Source: a virus. From it: a stretch of 61,592 bases of DNA. The notes beneath the pieces were generated by a model that ran no database searches, had not been told where the DNA came from, and was given only the letters and a program-made list of their open reading frames with translations. The stretch's first letter is position 1. Every line of letters begins with the position of its first letter. Both the position numbers and the translations under genes were made by a program. The stretch spans positions 1-61,592 of IMG/VR virus record IMGVR_UViG_3300044629_000651. One strand, 5' to 3'. Shown piece by piece: positions 35,392 through 44,600 of this stretch.

Positions 35392-38361
35392 ATGGATCGG
35401 TACGCATTTCTGTCCGCCGTTTTACCCCCCGAAGATAGCGGCAACTACGTTGCAGTGTTCGCCAAGGGGGACATGAAGTGGAACCGCCACTTCACATCAA
35501 TACAAGCGCTGGCCGATGGTTGTGTGTCGGCCTCCCAGCAAAACCTGACAGCATACTTCGCACTCGGATCGTTCCGGGATAACACGCAAGAAGAACCCGA
35601 CGGCAAGATCAAGACCTTCCGCAAAGCTGCGATGGCCCATGAGTTCCGGACCTACGCCATCGACATAGACTGCGGCGAAGGCAAGCCCTACGAGAACGCT
35701 GCCGCCGGGCTGGCAGACCTGATCAGATTCATCAAGGCAACACGGCTCCCTGTCCCCATCGTGGTGTCCTCCGGCAACGGCATCCACGCCTACTGGGCAC
35801 TCACTGAGGCCATTCCCCGGGACACATGGAAGGCCAACGCAACAACCCTCCGCACTATCTGCCACGCCCACGGGCTACACATCGACACTTCCAAGGTGCA
35901 TGACCCTTCGATGGTGCTGCGGCCTCTGGACACAACGAACTTCAAGGGGGGCAACACCGTCCGGGTGCTGCAGGTATCCCCTCCAAACACACCTGATGGC
36001 ATTGACGGCCACATTGCCCGATGCGCTCCCGCCGGCAGCAAGCCCGCTGCCAAACCTGCGAAGTTATCCGCAGCGCAAACCATCAACGAAGCCATCCTCG
36101 CCGCCGACGCGGCACAGTACCCACCGTTCATCCCCGACCTTGTCACCCAGAACTGCCTGCAGATGCAGCAGGCGACGGAGCTAGGGGGTGTCAATGCCGA
36201 TGAACCGGTGTGGCATCTGGTGTGCGGCATGGCGAAGTTCTCGCAGGAACCCGTGGCCACGGTGATCCGCTGGTCGGAAGGCCATGCGACCTACACCGAA
36301 GACAAGGCCGTTGCCAAGATGAACGACTGGGGCGCGAAGCCCCCGACCTGTGTGGTGTTCGATGCCCGCCGCCCGGGGGTGTGCTCGAAGTGCGTCCATT
36401 GGGGCAAGCTGGGCAGTCCGGTACGCCTTGGGTTCCCCCCGCCGGCACTGATTTCTCCGCCTCCGCCCGCCCCCTTGTCTGATTTCGACGCCTCTGACGA
36501 TGAGGCCGAATATGGCGAGGAACCCCCGGTCCGTACCGGGCAGGTAACCGACACCTCCCCCGTGGTTGAAGCCCCATCCCCGTTCCGGCGCACGGCTTCC
36601 GGGGTTCAGGTGGAGATAAACAACGTGTGGAACGATGTCTGCGCCTATGACCTGTTCCCGGCCCAGATCGTCCGTGACCCCACGGTGGGGCATGACATGG
36701 TGGAGTGGGTCTGGAACAAGCCCCACGTCGGGTATGTGCGGATGCGGGTCCGGATGGCGTACATCTTCAACGACAGTTCCATCATCGACCTCAACAGCAG
36801 TTTGGCGGACAACGGGTTCCTCGTGCCGACCAAGGTGCGCCAGATTTGGCTAGGAGCCTACATGAGAGCGTATGTGCAAATGCTACAGAAACACCAAGCC
36901 GCCGTCGACCTGTACGATTCGTTCGGCTGGAAGAACGAGAACACCCGCTTCGTCGTGGGTTCGACCGAGTTCCGCCGCGAGGAGTCCGGGCGCGTGACCT
37001 CCCATGAGGTGGGCGTGTCGAAGCTGATCACCACCAAGGGGTACGACAAGACGTTCAGTGCCAAGGGTGACCTCTCCACATGGATACAATGGACGAAGAT
37101 TCTGGACCAGCCCGGCCTTGAACTCCACCAAGTGGAGCTTGCTCGGGCCTTCGCATCGCCTCTGTACGCCCTTACCGGGCTGCGGGGGATGGTGGTGTCC
37201 CTCCTCGGCAAGACAGGGGCAGGAAAGACCACCATGCAGGACTGGGCGGCATCCGTTTATGGGGTGCCCAAGCGGGTGAACACCACGGTGAATGATACGC
37301 AGATGTCCATTGTGCAGCGGATGGGTGTTTGGAGTTGCCTGCCGCTGGGGATCGACGAGGTGACGCTGATCAAGCCCGAGTTGCTGGCGAACCTGATCTA
37401 CTGGGGGACGCAGGGGCAGGACCGCAACCGGGCGAACGAGATAACCCAAGCCAACACATGGGCGCTGCCGCTCTCGCTCTCCACCAACCGCTCCCTGCGG
37501 GACAAGGCAACCACCGTGGGGGCCGACGTGACTGCCATCCAGATGCGGATGCTGGAGTTCTCCTTCCCCGAGAGCCACGTCTTCAGCGTCGACAAGGACT
37601 ACGGACGCCGCATCAACACCATGCTGGCCGACAACTACGGGCTGGCTGGCCGGGTCTATGTCGAGTACCTGCTGTCCCTTGGCGAAGCCCGGATCAAGCA
37701 GGACATCGAGGAGTGGACGCGGCGACTGGGCCGGGCGCACAAGTTCGAGTTCGCCCCCAACGAGCGGTACTGGCAGACCCACATGGTGCTGTGTGATCTG
37801 GCATCCTACTACGCCAAGCAGTGCGGCCTCATCCTGTACGACTTCAACAAGGGAACCGCCGCTGCGCTGGTGCAGATCGAACAGCAACGCCGGGCGCTCA
37901 ACGGGGCGCAGCTTGATGCCTACGACCTGATTGCCGACTACCTGACCTCGTTCAACCACGCCGCCATCACCATTGCCTATCACGACGGGGTGCCGAATGT
38001 GCGTGACCCATTGCCACGGGGCGAGGTTCGAATCAGGAAGGAGTTGTACTTCACAGGCAAGAACGCCAAGCTGCCGGATCGTGGATTCGCTTTCCTCGAC
38101 AAGGCGCACTTCCACCAGTGGCTGGTTGGGCGGGGGTTCGACTTCAAGACGGTCATCGACACCACGATGGCAGACTCCTGCGGGTTCAAGCCCGGCAAGA
38201 CAGGGCGCATCTACATGGGCAAGGACTCCGGTATCGCCCTCCCGCCCTGCTCAGTATTCGGCATCAACATGGGCCACGAACGGTTCAAGGGGATGCTCGA
38301 CCCTGCCGCTGATCTGGGTAACGTGATCAGCATTAACTCCGCTGTCAAATCGAAAGGATAG
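35392..38361 (+). CDS. Primase-helicase (AEP-like primase with C-terminal ATPase, 989 aa)
   Basis: The N-terminus has the archaeo-eukaryotic primase signature AIDIDCGEG (Asp91, Asp93), SGNGIHAYW (127-135), and DPSMVLRPLDTTNFK (171-185). The C-terminal half has a DUF927-like ATPase with Walker A LGKTGAGKTT (about 605-614), Walker B-like PLGIDEV, and sensor residues LSTNRS. It could synthesise primers and unwind the fork with the family A polymerase. No integrase-type replication initiation protein is seen, so it is probably the main replication initiator. SD is GAAGGAA before ATG 35392. Confidence 0.8.
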   Translation: MDRYAFLSAVLPPEDSGNYVAVFAKGDMKWNRHFTSIQALADGCVSASQQNLTAYFALGSFRDNTQEEPDGKIKTFRKAAMAHEFRTYAIDIDCGEGKPYENAAAGLADLIRFIKATRLPVPIVVSSGNGIHAYWALTEAIPRDTWKANATTLRTICHAHGLHIDTSKVHDPSMVLRPLDTTNFKGGNTVRVLQVSPPNTPDGIDGHIARCAPAGSKPAAKPAKLSAAQTINEAILAADAAQYPPFIPDLVTQNCLQMQQATELGGVNADEPVWHLVCGMAKFSQEPVATVIRWSEGHATYTEDKAVAKMNDWGAKPPTCVVFDARRPGVCSKCVHWGKLGSPVRLGFPPPALISPPPPAPLSDFDASDDEAEYGEEPPVRTGQVTDTSPVVEAPSPFRRTASGVQVEINNVWNDVCAYDLFPAQIVRDPTVGHDMVEWVWNKPHVGYVRMRVRMAYIFNDSSIIDLNSSLADNGFLVPTKVRQIWLGAYMRAYVQMLQKHQAAVDLYDSFGWKNENTRFVVGSTEFRREESGRVTSHEVGVSKLITTKGYDKTFSAKGDLSTWIQWTKILDQPGLELHQVELARAFASPLYALTGLRGMVVSLLGKTGAGKTTMQDWAASVYGVPKRVNTTVNDTQMSIVQRMGVWSCLPLGIDEVTLIKPELLANLIYWGTQGQDRNRANEITQANTWALPLSLSTNRSLRDKATTVGADVTAIQMRMLEFSFPESHVFSVDKDYGRRINTMLADNYGLAGRVYVEYLLSLGEARIKQDIEEWTRRLGRAHKFEFAPNERYWQTHMVLCDLASYYAKQCGLILYDFNKGTAAALVQIEQQRRALNGAQLDAYDLIADYLTSFNHAAITIAYHDGVPNVRDPLPRGEVRIRKELYFTGKNAKLPDRGFAFLDKAHFHQWLVGRGFDFKTVIDTTMADSCGFKPGKTGRIYMGKDSGIALPPCSVFGINMGHERFKGMLDPAADLGNVISINSAVKSKG

Positions 38362-38363
38362 TG

Positions 38364-38597
38364 ATGAAAGACACAGGTGCAAAACCCGTGGTGAAATGTC
38401 ACTGCGGGCGCAAGGTGAAGTTCAAAGTACAGAAGAAGTGGCCGAGCAAGAAGATGGAAACGTGGGTCTGCGGCTACCACGTCCGCGCTTACCTGACCAG
38501 TGAATACCGCCGGATCGACCTCACTCCGCCGCCGCCTAAGAAACAAGGGTATGCCATGCTGGTCCCCACCGGGGGCTACGGGGCAATGCTTGACTGA
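38364..38597 (+). CDS. Small zinc-binding protein at the end of the early arm (77 aa)
   Basis: ATG 38364 follows AAAGGATAG; an in-frame GTG one codon earlier is also possible. CHCGRKVKFK and WVCGYHVR are candidate metal-binding positions. Basic middle (KKWPSKKMETW). It precedes the convergent terminator. Unrecognised, possibly nucleic-acid binding. Confidence 0.6.
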   Translation: MKDTGAKPVVKCHCGRKVKFKVQKKWPSKKMETWVCGYHVRAYLTSEYRRIDLTPPPPKKQGYAMLVPTGGYGAMLD

Positions 38598-38599
38598 CC

Positions 38600-38630
38600 A
38601 AAGGGGGCGGCTGGCACCGCCCCCTTGCTT
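38600..38630. terminator. Bidirectional terminator between convergent arms
   Basis: AAGGGGGCGG (38601-38610) pairs with CCGCCCCCTT (38617-38626) around a six-nt loop, with T-rich flanks on each side (GCTTT downstream, and TGGTC to the left reading minus). It ends both the plus and the minus operon. Confidence 0.8.
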
Positions 38631-41600
38631 TACCGCAGGGCGCTGTCGCGCTGCTGCGCCTGACTCAACGTCTTCTGGGCACGCTCTCGCAACGGGAGTG
38701 CAGCATCCTTGCCCGACTTCTCCGCCGACTCGCTGAAATTCAGAATCTCCAGTGCCGTACCCCGGAATAGCTGGTTGTGCTCGCGCACCATCTCCCGCAC
38801 TTCCTGCTTCTTGCCCGCATCCCGCAGCACATGGGCCTCACGGTACTCCTCGATGAACGCTGCCTTGAGTTCCTTCGCGTACGCGCGCGTGTATTCCTCG
38901 CGCCGGACTTGGTCGTTCACCTGCTTCAACTCCTCGGGATAGAACCCCAACGTGCGCGCGAAGATGTCGAACGCATCCGGGTCTTGGGTCACCACCTGCC
39001 CGCGCTTGTTCATCACCGCATCGTACTTGCTGTAGGCGTAGGCATCAGCGAAGTTCTTCACCCCGGTGATCGGCACCGCGCGCAGCGTTCCTTCGATGTC
39101 GCCACGGGATAGCTTGCCTGCTGCCTTGAACGCCCCCTCCGTGGCACCGCCGACCGCTCCCAGCGTCCTGCCCACTTCCTCCATGAAGTCCGCCCCCGGG
39201 CGCAACATGCCGAGCATCGGCACGCCCACAGACAAACCCGCCCGCCCGAAGATTTCGGTGCCGAGGTAGGTGTCCATAACCCCCCGCAGCATCACCTCAT
39301 CCAGTTTCTCCCATCCCATCGCGCGCCCGACGTCCTTCGTCCAGTCGGCGAACGCGCGCTCCGCGTTGCCCTTGGTAATGCCAAGGCCGATGCCCGTCTT
39401 CTGCGCGGCCACATCCATCACCAGCATCAGTTCTTCCCACAGCGGGATGCCGCCGGCACCGGACATGGTGTAGAGCGAGCCAAGGAATATCGCCTGCCCC
39501 TTGGGCGGCAGGTTGCGCAGCAGTTCCAGCGTGGTGACGATGAACGTCTTGTAGAGGCCGACCAGCGAACCAAGGTCAGAGCGGAACAGGCGCGGCCTGT
39601 TGCCCATGTTGTACTCGCCCTGCGTGGCAAACACTGCCTTGCGGGACTGCTCGTATGCCTTGTCGCGCGCCTCGGCGGTAGGCTTGCCATCCTTGTCGAC
39701 CATCCCCTCGGAGACGTACTGATTGAGGTACAGGTCGAACGTGGCAAGGCCGGTCACCATGCGGTTGTATTCTTCCGTTGCCGAGAAGATCGACATGTAC
39801 TGCGAGATCGCCTTACTCATCTTCGGCCCGAACTGCGAGTGCTTGCGCTGTGCCAGCAACTCGTTGTACCGCTGCGCGGCCAGAATCCCTTCTGCCGACG
39901 CCTTCCGCAGGTACTCCCAATGCGCCACCGAATACCCGCCATGCTTCCCGTCCGGGGACTTGCGCGCCAGTTCTTCCAGCCGGCGGAACTCCAACTCAGG
40001 CAGGAATATCTTGCCCGTGATCTGCCCAGCCGACTTGGCCAGCAACGGCCCCATTGCAATCGCCGCGCGCTTGATGGCGCTACTCGCTGCCACACCTCCG
40101 AACCCCCCGCCGAACCCGCGCGCGGCGTTGTACGTCGCCAGATAGCTGAACGTGTGCAGCGGCAGGGAGGACAGGTTGGTGAAGGCCGAAGCGATGGTGC
40201 CGCCCAACTGCATGATGGTGGTGACGGCACGGACCTTGTTGGTGAAGCTCTCCGCCTCCTCCAGTTGATCCCCACCCAACACATATTCCACCAACAGCCG
40301 CGCCTGCTGCTGAATCTCCGACATCTTCGGGTCGCGCAACATGCCGTTCATCACCTGCCGATACTCGAAGGCCAGTTGGTTGTACTCCTCGCCCAGCCGC
40401 TTCTTGGCATTGGCCGGTGCCGCTTCGAAGGCTTTCCGCGCCGCCTCGACGCGATCCCATTCTTCCTTCTGCCGCTTCTCATCCCATGCCCAGTTGCCGG
40501 CACCTGATGCCAGTTCGTGCATCGTCTCCTCGTGCTTGCGGATCGCTACCAGCGAAGCAACGCTGCCCAGATGGTCGGAGATGGCGCGCACGAAGTCGTG
40601 GCTATAGCCCGGAATCCCTTTGCGCTCCAGCGAGCGCCCGCGCGCGGCGGCGTCCGCGTTGGTTGATGCCTTGAGCACTCGGGCTTTCTGGTCCGGGGTC
40701 AGCGTGATGCCGATGGCCTCGGCGGCGTTGTAAAACTCCGCTGGCCGCACCCGCATGGACGACATGCGGAACTCGTTGACTCGAACCGGCAAGTCCCAAG
40801 CGAGTTTTGCTTTCACGATTTCGTCGCCGACCTTGACATCCACATACGGGTCGGAGGCCAGTTGCTCGTTCAGCCCCTTCTGCAGGGTCTGCAGCGCGGT
40901 GAGGTTGTCGTGCTGCCACAGGTCGAGGACGACTTCGGAATCCTTGGTGCTGCCGTCCGGCATGGTTACCTGCCCAGTGACGTTGTTGCCCTTCTCGTCG
41001 ATCAGGCGCAAGTGCATCATGTATTTGCCGTAGCGGCGCAGCGGGACGTACATCGTCATCAACGACTGCATCGCCGACAGCGCTTCGGATTCGATCAGCT
41101 TGGTCGAACCGGCACCGGCAATGATCTGGTCGCGGAACTTACTGGCAACGTCGTTGCGCTTCTTGCCCTTCGGTGCCTTGGCAGCTTCGGCTTGCAGCGG
41201 GGCCAGCATGTCGGTCAGTTGCTGCTGGGAGATGCCCAGCATACTCCGCACGATCTCGGCCTGCGGTGCAATCTTGCCATTCACGTCGGTCAGCATCTCG
41301 TTGCCGGCCAGCAAGCCCTGCAGAATCTCGGCTACCCGCTCCAGCGAGGCATCGACGGTGCTGTCCTTCTGCATGACGCGGCGCTTCTTCACGTCGATGC
41401 TGGACAGTTCCCGGTACTTGTTGTCGTACTTGTCACGCAGCTTCTGCAGCGCATCGACCACCGTGGTTCCGTAGTCACGACCAAACCCGGCTATCTCCCG
41501 GGCGTTCATCGCCGTCGCGCGCGCCTCGGCCCCTGCCAAGCGATACACATGGCCAAGGATCAGGGCATCCATCGCAGATTGGTAGCCGGCGTACGCCTTC

Positions 41601-44600
41601 TCCAATGTCTGGTCATCAGCGAACTTGATCAACTCCCCAGAGTTTTCGATCTGCACACCCTTGACGAACTCCGACTTCGGCAACACGACGCCAAGGTCGC
41701 GGATGTGCTTGGACAGTTCCGGCTCGCCGGTTTCGTCGTTGATTGTGTAGATGCGCTTGCCGGTGCCGAGCATGTGCTCATGCACCGCCGCCACGATCTT
41801 GCTCGCCATGTCATCCGACAACTCGTCATTCACCATCAGCGTCGAGCTACGCAGCATGTCCCCGATCATCTTCTGTGTCACCGGGTCTTTGTTCTCGGCG
41901 TGGAACCGCTGCATGGCCTCGTTGAGGTAGGTGAGGATGTTTTCCTTGTCGTTGATCATGCGGCTGACGTGATCTTGGATGGCGCGGTACGTCGGGTGTT
42001 TCATGGCCAGCCCGCGCTGAGTGTTCAGCCACTCCAATCCGTTGCGCAGCGTCGACATCCCTTGGCGCACATACTCCTTGCCCCGCAGCCCCAGCGTGCT
42101 GTCAGCGATGGCGTCGATGGTGGTCTTGCTGTTTGGAGAGGGGCGCATCGGGTTGCCCGGGGTGGGGTTGCCCATAGCGTTGGTGACCACGTTGCTCACC
42201 GCCGAGTCGCTCGTGACTTGGTTGAATGCCTTGCCTTTGTACCCCGCTTCGGACACCGTCGCCGTGGCTTCCATCACCCGGGCAAACACGGACGCATCGA
42301 ACGGCACCGCAGAACCATCGCGAACGGCGTTTATCTGGGCAAGCGCTGCTTCGAACAACGACCGAATGGCCTGCGCCACCTTCACCCACAGCGACGGAGC
42401 CAGCGGCGTCTGCTCGGAGCGGGTGTTCATCAACGTGTGCTGCAACTCAGGATCACTCATCACCTCAGAGACGAACTCCATCACGTCGGTGAATGCGGTG
42501 CCGGCCTTGGCATTCGTCTCTTCCATCAGAGCGATCAGCCGCTCCCGCCCACTGACTATGCGGTCGATGTTCTCACTGCCGGCACGCAGCGCAGCGAGTT
42601 CTTTTTCCGACATCTGCATGAGGCGGCGCGCCCGCTCCAGTTGTGCCACTGTGACGCCGTGGAACAACTCGTGCAACAGGGTTCTGGTGTTCTCGCCACC
42701 ACGGAATATCCGCACTTCAGCGTCGAAGTGCTGCCCCAAGACCCGCTTTCCATCCTCGTTGTTCACACGGTCTTCGTACAGCACGGTGAGCTTGTCGACA
42801 CCAATGCTGCGCAGCAAGCGGGCAAGGCGTTTCTCCATCGGCGAGCCTTCTTGCTCGACAATCCGGACGAGGTCTTCCCCTGTCTCGGCAGTGGCCAGCG
42901 CGGTCTGTATGCGCGGCACGGTCTGCGGGGTGCCGTTGGCGTAGTCCTGTGGGAAGGCATCTGTTTCGTCGTTCGCCAGTTCCCCAACTTCGCCCTTGCC
43001 AAATCGCGCAGGCTCGACGTACTCCTCGTCGCCCACGGCAGCTTCTGCATCGACTTCCTTGCGGGTCATCCCGGCCTGCTCGCGCAGCCCGCCAGCCTTC
43101 TCCACGTCTTTTTCAGCTTTGATGATCAGCTTCTGGTACGTCTCGGCACGAGCGAAGTCGCCCTCATCCACTGCCTGTTCCCACGACTCATTCAGTCGGG
43201 CCAGCCGCTCGTCAGCGGTTACTTCTTGGGTAGCTGCAGGGGCTGCTTCAGGGGTAGCTTCGGGTTCAGGGGTAGTGGTCTGGGTTTCCTCCCGGTTCCG
43301 AATCTCCTGCATCAACTCGATGCGATCCGCCAACTCCACCGACATCTTGTTCTGTGTGCGGCGAGTAGCCTTGTTCACTTCCACCGCTTCGATGGCACGC
43401 TTGATGAGAATCTGCAGATCGCGGTCAAGTTGCGGGTACTGGAATTTGTCGCCGTACTGCTCGTTCCACTCGCGCGCGATGCGGGCTTCGTCGCCCTTCG
43501 CCGCCAGTTGCTCGGTGCGGTTCCGGTTTTCAACGCGGGTATTCCACGGGGCAGTCAGTTCGGGCAAGACTTCATCTTCGCGGTACGGTTCGTCAGGGCG
43601 CGCGGCGGGGGCCGGTTCTTCGGCTTGCTCGGCTTCCAGTTCGTCTACGCGCTCTTGGATCGCAGCGTCCCGGGCATCTTCTACGCGCGACTGCAGTTCC
43701 TGCAACAGGTCGCTAACATCGGTGTCGCGCCCTTCGTCGTCAAGCTCCGCGTCGTCGATGACACCCTCTTTCTCCAGCTTCCGCGCATACGCCTTGATCT
43801 GGCGTTTCGTCAAGTCGTCGCCATCTTCTAGCTTCCGTATGGCTTCGCCAATCGGACCAGCATCGACTTCTGCTTCCGCGCGGGATTCGCGCGCAGCGGC
43901 AGCTACTTCTTCCGCGTCTTCGGTTGCATCGACTGCGGCAACTGCTTCGTCTGCTTCGGCTGTTTCAACGGGCGCAGGGGTTTCATCTGCTGCGGCAGTT
44001 TCGCTCGGCTGATCATTTGTTTTCTCCTTTTTCTTCTTGCGGGACGCGGCCAGTGCATCCAGCCGGGCTTTCTGCTTGTCTGCTTCGGTGATTGCTGCCT
44101 CGGCATCGGCCTTTGCCTGCGCCACGTCTTCTTCGGTAAGTCCGAACGCCTGCGCAAGCGCGCTCACGGGCTTCTTTTTCTCTGGAGCCGGGGTCAGCAG
44201 GGTTTCGACGGCCCCTTGCGGCGCTTCTGGCGATTCTGCTTGCTGGGTTTGAGTGGTTTGGTTGGCACGGGCTTCCCCTTTCGTAGGCGCAGGTTGTTTA
44301 AACATGTTGCCGGACGCTGCTTTTCCGGCGGTTGTGGCGCGAGGTGCAGCGTCTTCCTCGCGGTTCTGGAACATCTCCTCGGCGGTGCCTTCTTTCTTGC
44401 CCAGTCCTTGCGCCAGTTGCTCCATGAGCCGCATCGCATCGGAGCGCAGCACATCAGCCGTGGCGGTGTCTCCCTGCTTCTCAGCGTCCTGCAACTCGAA
44501 TCCAATCCGCAGCCCCTCAGTGACGAAATCGTTCGCTTCGGTGGTGGGGTTCTTGGCAGCTTCCTGCGGTGCAGCGGGGAAGTCAGGGGAGCGCCCAAAC

